Positions 47,410 through 57,291 of a DNA stretch of 64,000 nucleotides are shown here, piece by piece. The position numbers were made by a program, and so were the translations under genes. The notes beneath the pieces were generated by a model. It ran no database searches and was not told the DNA's origin. It saw only the letters and a list, made by a program, of their open reading frames with translations. Source of the DNA: Hofstenia miamia. Its lineage: Eukaryota > Xenacoelomorpha > Acoela > Hofsteniidae. Position 1 is the stretch's first letter. Each line of letters starts with the position of its first letter. Where the stretch lies: NCBI GenBank assembly GCA_900660155.1, contig CABFPE010000144.1:647303-711302 (forward strand). Reading direction: 5' to 3'.

Positions 47410-48450
47410 GAAATATATACCAATATATTCTGACATATCCTCTTCTGAATCCGTTTTGATATCATTAAATTGGTCTTCAGTTAATTCTTGAAACAGATTA
47501 CTCTCTCCAGCATTTAAAATAATTAATTACTTCATCATAGGGGTCATTTTTGAAGATTTTTTAGTTGAGGTGGGCTAATTAAAGACTAAATACGGATCGG
47601 AAGATAAAATAAAGCGATGGTATAAGTTGTAGTTCATACTTAAGTAATGGTTTTTCTGGTATGGTAATCTCTAAATTTTCTGATATTTTTGTTCTGCAAT
47701 TGCTGCGCTGCCTCAGATAAACTCTCTATTGGTAATAAAAAATGCTCAGCAATTTTTGCCCCATGTAATAAAACTTCATGTAATAAAACAGGCATGTAAT
47801 ATCAACAGTATAAGTTAACGTACATTTAAGCAGTTTCCAAGCAAAATTTATGAAAATTACTACACAATTGATTCTGTAGGAAAAATTTGTGACCTTTAAA
47901 ATTGTGGAACATCTTTCAATTAATTTTTTATCTGTACCGGTTGTTTGAGATGATATGTATTAGCTATCAAAAAATCTCATTGCAGTATTGCCGTCAAAAG
48001 TGTTACCAAATCCCTGTTTCGGCACATCAACAACTAATTCAAGCTTTTATTTAAATTCCTCCTGAATGTGTTGCTTTCCAGAGTTGAATTCTTCATGATG
48101 ATCCTTTGAAATATTCCATGATTTTGTGGAAAATCAATCAAGGCATTGCTTATAAAAACAAAAGCACGATCACTAAATTAAAATTAATAATCTCCACTAG
48201 GTTGAAAAGTAGTTTTTTATTGTGTAATTGAGTCTTCACAACCATCAGCTTCAATGAATGTGGCATCGCGTGTGGATGAAATTATGAAGTTGACTTTATT
48301 AGGTCATTCTTCACTGTTACGAGTATCTAAAATGTGTTCAGTTGTCGATTGAACCATCACTTGTAAATTAGCTGAACAAAGTTTTCATGTCTGGAGGCGC
48401 TTTCTAAATTTGAAGTGGCATTCAGAATTTCATTCACGCCAATAAATAAG
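47410..48450 (-). pseudogene. Transposon-associated coding relic, family not named
   Basis: On the minus strand three pieces read well: WNISKDHHEEFNSGKQHI (about 48120), DVPKQGFGNTFDGNTAMRFF (about 48020) and ESNLFQELTEDQFNDIKTD (about 47500). The GFGNT-x-DGNTA-x-RFF block is one I associate with a repeated animal protein group found in transposon-like genes, but I cannot name the superfamily. Stops separate the pieces. The last piece ends near 47423 with a donor-like sequence, so some of the frame breaks may be introns. A domesticated gene is less likely than a decayed element. Confidence 0.45.
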
Positions 48451-48581
48451 CGAATAAAAGATTTTTTTTCGTAGAACTAAATTTATATTGTAATAGTAAT
48501 AATCTGGTACTAAATTAAAATTGCTAAGAACAAACGGAAATGCAGCTTGTGTTGATTATTTAGGCGCTCATGGCTACACTG

Positions 48582-48609
48582 TTATATATATATATATATA
48601 TATATATAT
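48582..48609. repeat. (TA)n microsatellite at gap edge
   Basis: TA run directly before the 1000-N gap. Confidence 0.95.
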
Positions 48610-49609
48610 NNNNNNNNNNNNNNNNNNNNNNNNNNNNNNNNNNNNNNNNNNNNNNNNNNNNNNNNNNNNNNNNNNNNNNNNNNNNNNNNNNNNNNNNNNN
48701 NNNNNNNNNNNNNNNNNNNNNNNNNNNNNNNNNNNNNNNNNNNNNNNNNNNNNNNNNNNNNNNNNNNNNNNNNNNNNNNNNNNNNNNNNNNNNNNNNNNN
48801 NNNNNNNNNNNNNNNNNNNNNNNNNNNNNNNNNNNNNNNNNNNNNNNNNNNNNNNNNNNNNNNNNNNNNNNNNNNNNNNNNNNNNNNNNNNNNNNNNNNN
48901 NNNNNNNNNNNNNNNNNNNNNNNNNNNNNNNNNNNNNNNNNNNNNNNNNNNNNNNNNNNNNNNNNNNNNNNNNNNNNNNNNNNNNNNNNNNNNNNNNNNN
49001 NNNNNNNNNNNNNNNNNNNNNNNNNNNNNNNNNNNNNNNNNNNNNNNNNNNNNNNNNNNNNNNNNNNNNNNNNNNNNNNNNNNNNNNNNNNNNNNNNNNN
49101 NNNNNNNNNNNNNNNNNNNNNNNNNNNNNNNNNNNNNNNNNNNNNNNNNNNNNNNNNNNNNNNNNNNNNNNNNNNNNNNNNNNNNNNNNNNNNNNNNNNN
49201 NNNNNNNNNNNNNNNNNNNNNNNNNNNNNNNNNNNNNNNNNNNNNNNNNNNNNNNNNNNNNNNNNNNNNNNNNNNNNNNNNNNNNNNNNNNNNNNNNNNN
49301 NNNNNNNNNNNNNNNNNNNNNNNNNNNNNNNNNNNNNNNNNNNNNNNNNNNNNNNNNNNNNNNNNNNNNNNNNNNNNNNNNNNNNNNNNNNNNNNNNNNN
49401 NNNNNNNNNNNNNNNNNNNNNNNNNNNNNNNNNNNNNNNNNNNNNNNNNNNNNNNNNNNNNNNNNNNNNNNNNNNNNNNNNNNNNNNNNNNNNNNNNNNN
49501 NNNNNNNNNNNNNNNNNNNNNNNNNNNNNNNNNNNNNNNNNNNNNNNNNNNNNNNNNNNNNNNNNNNNNNNNNNNNNNNNNNNNNNNNNNNNNNNNNNNN
49601 NNNNNNNNN
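48610..49609. other. Assembly gap, 1000 N
   Basis: Exactly 1000 Ns, a conventional size for a gap of unknown length. The frames reported through it are artefacts. It cuts the minus-strand gypsy fossil that begins on its right side. Confidence 1.
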
Positions 49610-49612
49610 TAG

Positions 49613-50830
49613 GTAGTGGGCATGCATCTTTGACTGTAATATCATTTAATTTGCGAAAATCAATACAAAGTCTGGATTTACCCTTTTGCATAACAAATAC
49701 TATAGGAGATGCGTATGGGCTATTACTTTTGCGTATGATTCCATTGTTAAGCAATTCTGTAATTGTTCGGAGCTATTCCTCTTTATGTTGTTCCGGAATA
49801 CAGCGTACTTGTTGACGAATAGGTTTTTCAGATGTCGTTTCAATATGGTGATATTCACCAACCGCTTTTCCTACACTTATTGTGCCAAAATTAAAAACAC
49901 TTTCAAATTTTTTCGTTCTTTATCAGATAAATGAGAATGCGTATTTTCGGGTATCTTGACGTCATTGTTTGTTGTAGCTTTGTCGTCTTGAACTAATAAA
50001 CAATTACGTCGTTTGACGATATTCGTACATATAGGCAGTGCGTATAGTGTTAATTGATTTGCTTTTAATGTGATAGGATTTTCACTTTTGTTTAACAAAG
50101 CTGCTATTATTTCACCATTTCGGACGTAGTTTACTGTTGATAAATGTATCAATTTCTTGGAATTATAACCGGAAATGTTATTAATCATAAAATCCCCTTC
50201 TAAATTATCTTTAGATTTGGCTTTAACTAATTTCCAATGAAATGCGTCAATATATGTTTTTTCAGTAATAAAAAACGGTTTTAGTTCATTGTCTTTAGTG
50301 TATAAATCTTTACGAATTGAAGGTTCATTATTGATTGTGATGGTGTTATCTTCNCCTTCTAAATTATCTTTAGATTTGGCTTTAACTAATTTCCAATGAA
50401 ATGAGTCAATATATGTTTTTTCAGTAATAAAAAACTGTTTTAGTTCATTGTCTTTAGTGTATAAATCTTTACGAATTGAAGGTTCATTATTGATTGTGAT
50501 GGTGTTATCTTCGAAGTTGATGATGCAGTGGTTTTCCTCTAAGAAATCTCTTCCGAGAATTACTTGATAAGGTAATTGAAAATTTGTTGTATCAACAACG
50601 ATTAAATCATGTTCAAATTGTTGACATTTAATCGAAATTTTCATATCTTTTAGATAACCTTTTGTATTTAGGTAATCACCACTTGCTGATATCAATCGGA
50701 AATTTTTCTTATGTAAGTCGTCTCTAGTAATTCCAATGGAATTTGCGCAGGTATCGGAAATAACAGAATGGGCAGCTCCAGTATCAATGATAGCTTGAAT
50801 TATAACGCCTGGGGGCTACAAACAAAACAT
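49613..50830 (-). mobile_element. Ty3/gypsy-type LTR element fossil (minus strand), cut by a gap
   Basis: From right to left: protease (IIQAIIDTGAAHSVIS, about 50790), a protease-RT linker (ISASGDYLN then VILGRDFLEENHCI) and the start of RT ([20 protein letters not shown], about 49700), which runs into the N gap. Closely related in layout and motifs to the plus-strand fossil at 42055-45600. No LTR or gag was found. It looks partly open for more than 200 codons, so it may be younger than the other gypsy pieces, with few breaks visible in the part that can be read. A 158-bp near-identical duplication around a single N (50354) is probably an assembly artefact. Confidence 0.75.
50196..50512. repeat. 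158-bp tandem copies joined by a single N
   Basis: 50196-50353 and 50355-50512 are nearly identical with one N at 50354 between them, the same pattern as at 25291-25991. Probably an unmerged scaffold overlap. Confidence 0.85.
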
Positions 50831-51315
50831 CTCTTTTACGTAATTTAATTTGTTCGCATTTTTCTTGAAAACTAAAGACCATACACTAAGTTCAACCGTT
50901 AAATAATTAAAAACATGTGAAATTGATCAAGTTCAATTAGATTGAGAAGAAACGTTTGTGACGTGTCCATTCTGACCATGTAAGCAAAGACAAACATCTC
51001 TATTAAATTACTTGAACATGCATTCCAAAATACTTAATTGGGACTGCTTAGATTTACGATTGTAGCAGAAGAAATATCAATGATTGCCTTAAAAAGTGGG
51101 CAAACGTTTAAACTTCAAATTTAATACACCTTCTGGGTATTGTAAAACGAGATAATTTAAGTGCATTTTTAAACTTTAAGCCTCCTTTCTTTTCAAGGGG
51201 TTTGATGCCACAGCTATATTCCGAGAATTTCTGCAGAAAAAATATTTTCATTTGTTGAAATGTCCACAAATAAAGGATCTTGACAACCTAGACTATTCAA
51301 AAATTCTGTGAAATA
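50831..51315. other. Anonymous DNA
   Basis: Nothing recognised between the gypsy fossil and the LINE piece. Confidence 0.4.
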
Positions 51316-52188
51316 TTAAAAATAATATCTAACCCTGATCTCAGTCTGCCACTTTTTCATCTCCCTCTCTAGAAACTCAAAACATGTCCATGAAACTCCA
51401 TTGGTCTCTAGCGTCTTCAATACCCACCTATGTGATATGCTGTCATATGCCTTACTGTAGTCTATCCATGCCATTGCTAAGTTTGTCTTCCTTCTTCTAC
51501 AATTCTCCACTACTGCCTGGTCTATTAACAATTTATCTTTACATCCTCTCGTCTTTGTCCTACATTCCTTCTGCTCCTCTGGTATCAACCTGTTCTGTTC
51601 TAAGTAACATGCCAGCCTACTTGAAGTCACAGAAGTTAGCAATTTCGACGTTGTTGGCAGACATGTTATTGGCCTGAAGTTGCTTGCCTCACTATCTTTC
51701 TTTTGGTCCTTCTGTATCAGAAGTCTCCTTCCCACTAATATCCAGTCTGGACACCCACTCACCACACACTCCTCCAATGCTACTGCTAGTCTCTCATGAA
51801 CACTTGTGAACTTCTTCAGCCAATACCCATGTACCTCATCTTTGCCTGGCGCCTTCCAATTATTCATCTTCTTTAGAGGCTTCTTCAGCTTTGCAGTTGT
51901 GATTACTTCTTCTTCTTGTCTGAACTCCTTCTGCATCTGCTCACTCTCTATCTCTAGTTCCTCACTTTCCCATATATTCTCCCAGAACCTTACTCCATCC
52001 TCGCCTGCTCTAGCTGTAGCCTTTCTTCTGCATCTAGTTCTTTGTAGAATCTTCCTTCTTGGGCCTCAAATTTCATGTTGTCTCTTGCTTGCTTTGCTCT
52101 TGCCCTTTATTTTCTTAGTTTCTCAGCTTCTGCAACTAATCTCTGCTTTAGCGCTTCTCTTGCAATTTCTATAGTCTTCCTTTACCTA
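51316..52188 (-). mobile_element. LINE fragment E, R2/R4-like reverse transcriptase
   Basis: The minus-strand frame from 51936 to 51316 is open for 206 codons and carries WKAPGKDEVHGYWLKKF, LIQKDQKKDSEASNFRPITC (fingers), QKECRTKTRGCKDKLLIDQA and NLAMAWIDYSKAYDSISHRW (block A with its Asp intact). Upstream to 52188 is the preceding linker (ARAKQARDNMKFEAQEGRFY) in broken frame. The GYWLKKF and AMAWIDY-x-KAYD words are typical of LINEs with a restriction-like endonuclease (R2/R4/NeSL branch). The copy ends before the YADD block. Its left end meets a truncated LTR at 52192. A C-terminal piece of the same kind lies at 61890-62200. Confidence 0.75.
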
Positions 52189-52191
52189 CCC

Positions 52192-52695
52192 TAATAATTC
52201 GAAATTATTAAATTTTAAATTGTACACTATTTTAATGAATTTGTAGATGCCTCAAATGACGTATTATTAGACAAACTGTGCTATTTTTGAATGTTTAAAA
52301 TTTCTGCCACACAGTATTTCTGGCTTTAGTTATTGCCGTACAAAAGGTCACAAGGCAACTGCTAGTGTTTACGATATGCTTTAGTGCTACGTTTTGTTGA
52401 TACATTACCTGTTTTCTTTTCTTACAAGCACGTAGGGTACACTTTGCACCGAAGAACTTTTAGGGCTTCTTTCTCCATTTATATTAGTACTCCATCTAAA
52501 ATGACTCTTTCTAAAAAAGCCCTCTGTTTCGAGTTAGCCGAGTGTGGCCATGCACCCTTCCCTTGCCTGATCTCCCGGCTACCTTTAACTTTTACTAGGA
52601 ATAGGCTCGTTTGGCTCTGGAGTCAGGCTATTATATATTGAGACATTAGCAAATCCTGGCATTTTATCAACGCAGATTTCCATGCTGATGCCACA
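52192..52695 (+). repeat. Left LTR (outer end missing)
   Basis: Matches 54827-55333 closely. It ends TGATGCCACA, the inverse of the right LTR's first bases TGTGGCATCA. The first 38 or so bases are missing, and the LTR instead abuts LINE fragment E. An 85-codon frame (52384-52641) is identical in both LTRs and is not a gene. Confidence 0.85.
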
Positions 52696-52997
52696 TGGCG
52701 ACCACCGCAGGACACTTCTAACTTAAGTACATTTTACAATTAACAGTACCACTGTGAAAGGGATCCTAGAAGAAGAAACACAACCAAAGAATGAGCTAAA
52801 TTACTTGAAGTTGCAGAGACTCTATTTGTTTGGAAGTGCAGAACAACCTGCGTTGCTGAAATATCTTACTGCTGATAGCTGAAATTACTGAAAATTTTTT
52901 TACTGACTAGTAAAGCCTAACTTCTCCACCAAAGATCGCCATCGATGAAAGCTGTATCTGTTCGAGCCCCTCAGGCACCGTTTTATGAAAAAAGAAA

Positions 52998-53321
52998 ATG
53001 CCAAACACCCGCAGTAAAAAACCAGTGACTCCCACATCTCAATCTAACCCCCAGTCAGAGTATGAAACTCTCCCACAAGACGAACTGATCGAGAAAATTC
53101 AATCCCTCAAATCCGAAATCAAAGCATTAAAACAGAAAATGGAAGACATTCAAATTGAAAACTGTAAACAATTTGACATGATACAACTCGAAAACCAAAG
53201 CTTACGTCAGGAAATAGCAACCCTGAAATCCGACAAAATTCAAATCTTCACCGAGTACAAAAAAAACACAGGATATCAATGCAAAATCTGCACTCTGGCT
53301 AATTGCGATTTACTTAACTGA
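52998..53321 (+). CDS. Coiled-coil ORF of the short LTR element
   Basis: 107 residues, open, in the position of a gag protein. The first 25 residues are polar (MPNTRSKKPVTPTSQ). Residues 28-90 form a heptad-rich coiled coil (EIKALKQKMEDIQIENCKQ). A short Cys-containing end (CKICTLANC) follows. It is probably an assembly or adaptor protein of the element, by position only. An ordinary start context is seen at 52998. Confidence 0.6.
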   Translation: MPNTRSKKPVTPTSQSNPQSEYETLPQDELIEKIQSLKSEIKALKQKMEDIQIENCKQFDMIQLENQSLRQEIATLKSDKIQIFTEYKKNTGYQCKICTLANCDLLN

Positions 53322-53412
53322 AGATCCCACACTGGAATTCCTGATATTTCATAAAACTCGCGACTCCATCCGCAAAAGCAAATCCCACGACATATCCGTC
53401 ATTCCTATCTCA

Positions 53413-54063
53413 ATGAAATTGAAGAATTGGCTTTTATACGGAACGTCACTTCGCATGTCATCACAAGGAAAACAAGCCAAACCAGCAAATCTCTTTGAAA
53501 AATACTACAGTTGCATCATTAATAAAGAATATCTTCTCGGCTCACTGCCTATAACACTGATCAGCAACAAATTGACTATTGCGTCACAAGATATTCACAT
53601 GCTTTCCAACAACTGCAAGAAATACATGTGGGGTGCTATCTGCGACACAAAACTGTTCTCACTTTCGGATACCTATGCACCTCTATCATCGACACATCTC
53701 ATTCATCGTCAACCACATTTGACACTCAATTATTACGACAAGTCTAGTAAATGCCTCTTAGTTATTAAAAATGAAATTCTGTTCAACTATCACAGCAAAT
53801 ATTATCCAGAGAGTTCCTACAATATGTTAACAACTATTCTGGAATACCGCAAGTATGGCTCTAAATGTATCCCTATAGAGATCCTAGAGCAAACAATTCA
53901 ATCGCCGCAGCAGCTGCAGATAAATGAGGACATCATGGTCTCCACTGATATACCTCTAACGCCATGTCACCAAGCTATTATCGAAGAAAATAACCTCGAG
54001 AAACTCGGTGCTGAAATATTACCGCCACAACCTGAGTGGGTCAAAACCGATGTCTCAACGTAA
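53413..54063 (+). CDS. ORF3-type protein of the short LTR element
   Basis: 217 codons, open. It resembles the ORF3 of the gypsy fossil at 31012-32900 (NCKKYMWGAICDTKLFSLSD here; KKFMWGVTADTKFEIFSLHD there). Function unknown; the envelope position in the larger relative is the only hint. Decayed coding traces continue to about 54780. Confidence 0.6.
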   Translation: MKLKNWLLYGTSLRMSSQGKQAKPANLFEKYYSCIINKEYLLGSLPITLISNKLTIASQDIHMLSNNCKKYMWGAICDTKLFSLSDTYAPLSSTHLIHRQPHLTLNYYDKSSKCLLVIKNEILFNYHSKYYPESSYNMLTTILEYRKYGSKCIPIEILEQTIQSPQQLQINEDIMVSTDIPLTPCHQAIIEENNLEKLGAEILPPQPEWVKTDVST

Positions 54064-54788
54064 TTTATATGTGTTGCTAAAGCCACTCCTGCTGATGTGA
54101 CCATCGTAGATCGCCAATATAACGTCATCAAAGAATCAGATAGCATATCATACATGAAAACTTGTTTCACAGAAGCATGGTCAACAACTGATATCGGCTC
54201 TATTACTCACGCCACACTCACAGCTTGCGTTCGATGTCGAATGTACAACCTCCAAACTTGTCTTATCTGATACCACAATCGAACGTCTCCGTCCACATTA
54301 TAACTCAGATACCCTGTGGAAGCACATAGTTCGCGCACAGGTGAACTATCCTTTTTCCATAGGTATCGCCAAATTGGATATTACACTGACAACCAATATC
54401 TCTGTGGAAGAAGCAATTGAAACTGAAAACAACTATTGTATAATGAGCCCACTCATCCATACTGCGATCATACAACTGGCATGGAGATCAGCTCACAAAA
54501 TCACGTCGTGTACACATCCCGCTACTTGAAGAGAATAAGTACACCAAGTCTTGGCGAGTTCATCAAAACTCTACACTCAGAGAAGTATTAGCAGAGCCAA
54601 CAAAAATTTACAAAAACTCTGACAACTGAATTGGAATCTATTTGTTATGCAACTCGTGCTTCTGAATTTTCCGATATTCTTTCTTGGAGCGATCAACATG
54701 CTGTCTCACTCTTAAAATACGCTCAGCCGCTCACACAGCCGGACATTATCAAATTGGTGGACTAGAAATAGCCCAGCTTAGGGGGGCG

Positions 54789-55333
54789 TGTGGCATCACC
54801 CTCTGCATTAACAAACATTTCGTAATTAATAATTCAAAGTTATTAAATGTTAAATTGTACACTATTTTAATGAATTTGTAAATTTCTCGAATGACGTTTT
54901 ATGATTAGACAAACTGTGCTATTTTTGAATGTTTAAAATTTCTGCCACGCAGTATTTCTGGCTTTAGTTATTGCCATGCAAAAGGTCACAAGGCACCTGC
55001 TAGTGTTTACGATATGCTTTAGTGCTACGTTTTGTTGATACATTACCTGTTTTCTTTTCTTACAAGCACGTAGGGTACACTTTGCACCGAAGAACTTTTA
55101 GGGCTTCTTTCTCCATTTATATTAGTACTCCATCTAAAATGACTCTTTCTAAAAAAGCCCTCTGTTTCGAGTTAGCCGAGTGTGGCCATGCACCCTTCCC
55201 TTGCCTGATCTCCCGGCTACCTTTAACTTTTACTAGGAATAGGCTCGTTTGGCTCTGGAGTCAGGCTATTATATATTGAGACATTAGCAAATCCTGGCAT
55301 TTTATCAACGCAGATTTCCATGCCGATGCCACA
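54789..55333 (+). repeat. Right LTR (545 bp)
   Basis: Starts TGTGGCATCA after a purine tract and ends CGATGCCACA. TATATT at 55269-55274 and the AT-rich middle give no sure promoter call. Confidence 0.85.
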
Positions 55334-55394
55334 ATTATTATTTGTTGTTGTCGTCGTTGTTTTTCCTAGATTATGTCTAAGCATATGAAATATA

Positions 55395-56190
55395 TTTGGT
55401 GTGTCTGGAAAGTCTTAGGAATTTAACTGTCAAGTATTTAATTAGTGATGTTTATGTATAAAATCTACCTAAAATCACCCATCAATCACATATCATTTAG
55501 CCTTTCAACCGAGGAGTTCGTAAATAGAACTCCTCGCTTTCAACCAATCACCAGTTGAATGATATATTATTAACACACACGTGCATTGAAAGATTGTATG
55601 TAGTAATTATATTCTAAGTGTAGAACCATTATCCCGAAGCTTATAAATCGTAAAGCTCTGCTATTGTTTCTATTCACAGAAGATGGCAAATGTCACCTCA
55701 AGGTAGCAGAATGTGGATAAATCATTACAAGTGAAAGTTATGTACGCTTTGCCCATCACGGAGGGGAAAATTGGCAAAAATTGCGTTTCAAACAAACAAA
55801 GCTTTGCAAGTAGTGGTGCCAGGATCATAACACTTGCCCCCATTCTGCTGAATACATTGCTGATTTTTTCACCGAAAGGAAAGTCGATTTGTTTAAGCAA
55901 TCATCTCACATGCATGGCATGACGTCATCTGACAAGTGCATTTTGAAGGACCAAAAAACCGCTTCCACCAAGAATTTCACTTGTGCTAATGATATCAAAG
56001 TTGCCTCGCTGCAGTGGTTTAAACAAGTTCCCCAAGATCAATTCAAGGATGAACTGAATAGACTCTACATGTGTTGTAAAATTATTAGATGTAATGGTGA
56101 TTACATAACTTGGAAATGAAGCTATTTTGTTTTTGGAAGTCTTTGTTTATTTTAATGGAAAAATTCCTAAGAATTTCCGGATGCGACAAA
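55395..56190 (+). mobile_element. Mariner-type transposon, internally deleted
   Basis: The ends are TTTGGTGTGTCTGGAAAGTC (55395) and TTTGTCGCATCCGGAAATTC (minus strand, ending 56190). Both continue into TTAGGAATTT and are flanked by TA. At 796 bp it is short of the usual 1.3 kb. The C-terminal part of a mariner transposase is readable on the plus strand. It lies 61 bp to the right of the right LTR. Confidence 0.8.
55910..56119 (+). pseudogene. Mariner transposase C-terminal fragment
   Basis: ASLQWFKQVPQDQFKDELNR followed by CCKIIRCNGDYITWK matches the end of mariner transposases (W-x-K-Q ... C-x-x-x-x-GDY). The catalytic DD(34)D core was not found, in line with the internal deletion. Confidence 0.65.
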
Positions 56191-56311
56191 TATTTGATAA
56201 CAGTTTTTTAATTTCACAGATTTCAATTCTATAATCAATTTATTTAAGTTTAATATTTAGTCATTTTAATTATGGAATGGTGTGATTTAAAAGAATTACA
56301 ATCATGACTAT

Positions 56312-56647
56312 TTAAGTATCTACATTTGAAATGCAGTCATTGATTTTCGATATAAGTACATGATCATCAATTTCAAGTTCAAACGCCTTTTCTTCCAGTA
56401 AATTTAACAGGACGTTGAGATTTGCTAGAGAATGCCGTCTCCCAAATCTGATTTTGTCATGAAAGAGATCATCGAGGAATACAACATGGCCAGCATTGTC
56501 GAATCCTGTAAGTCGAAGAGAACAAAAAATGGAATCATTAAGATTGTCTGTAGCTATTTTTTGAATCGAAAGATCTTTGAGCTTTTCATTCAAATCTGCG
56601 GTAGCTAAAGATACAAACCGTTCCTTCACTAAATCTTCCATAGACAT
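56312..56647 (-). CDS. Hypothetical protein or exon
   Basis: Open from an ATG at 56647 (MSMEDLVKERF) to the stop at 56312, 111 codons. The frame stays open upstream to about 56700 and reads DACLAARFPVFEIV, faintly like the start of a BTB domain, so this may be an exon rather than a whole gene. The composition looks coding (balanced, acidic, with LLNLLEEKAFELEIDDHV). AATAAA lies on the minus strand at 56244-56239, about 70 nt past the stop. No family is recognised. Confidence 0.4.
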   Translation of the reverse strand: MSMEDLVKERFVSLATADLNEKLKDLSIQKIATDNLNDSIFCSLRLTGFDNAGHVVFLDDLFHDKIRFGRRHSLANLNVLLNLLEEKAFELEIDDHVLISKINDCISNVDT

Positions 56648-56709
56648 GGTTTCAAATGACAATATTACAATTTCAAATACGGGAAATCTAGCAGCTAAGC
56701 ATGCATCGC

Positions 56710-57283
56710 ATAATGTGCATAAGTAAAATTTTCACATTTACATATAATGTTACTGTAAACACGTATTTTGCAAATGTTAATGCAATTTTATGCGACATAA
56801 ATTTTACTACGATCAGCAAAAACCTACCTTATTTAAATAATTACACCAGTATTTATGTTTCTAAAACGAAAAATATGCTACCCTGCCACTTTTAATAAAT
56901 ATTGTGACAAACCATTGCATGCATAATGATTATGAATTCTGTAACAATCTAAACAGAGAAAATTATGTATCTAGACAATGAGTAAAATTCAATGTAGGCA
57001 AAGCATTCTTAATATATTTGCCTAAATCTAATAAAGCCTTGCCAATGATGCTTTGTTTCGGTCTTGGACAATTGTTTTCACCAAAATATTCATTAAAACA
57101 AAGGGAAACTAAAATGTATTTAATTGTTGTTTTGGATGTAGTTTTTGGATGAAACTTGCAGGAATGTTACGGGCAATGCTTTAAATCTGCTCACTAATAA
57201 TATTAGTAATTCAACAAGTCAGCTGTTCTAAAGCTTGTTCACTTCAGGGGTGTCTATTTGCACAATTCGTCATCTGTGAGACT
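56710..57283. other. Anonymous DNA
   Basis: Nothing recognised before the hAT element. Confidence 0.4.
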
Positions 57284-57291
57284 CCAGAGCT
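57284..57291. repeat. Target-site duplication, left (fourth hAT)
   Basis: CCAGAGCT versus CTAAAGCT at 58667-58674, 6 of 8 alike. Confidence 0.6.

Larger units (their letters stand above)
52192..55333 (+). mobile_element. Short LTR retroelement with two LTRs and no visible pol
   Basis: Near-identical LTRs (52192-52695 and 54789-55333) bracket about 2.1 kb. A primer-binding-like site (TGGCGACCACCGC) follows the left LTR and a purine tract (AGGGGGGCG) precedes the right one. The inside holds a coiled-coil ORF (52998-53321) and an ORF3-type frame (53413-54063) like that of the gypsy fossil at 31012-38887. Neither protease, RT nor integrase was seen. It reads as a non-autonomous derivative that relied on a full relative. 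The LTRs differ at only a few percent of positions, so it is younger than the other LTR fossils. Broken, with a few interruptions. Confidence 0.8.

Noticed and set aside
48521-49754. Several frames of about 350-390 codons on both strands
   Set aside because: They are read through the 1000-N gap and TA runs. Only the short part right of 49612 is real sequence, and it belongs to the gypsy fossil.
52384-55279. Two identical 85-codon frames (52384-52641 and 55022-55279), at first taken for a duplicated gene
   Set aside because: They lie at the same place in the two LTRs of one element. The identity is that of the LTRs.
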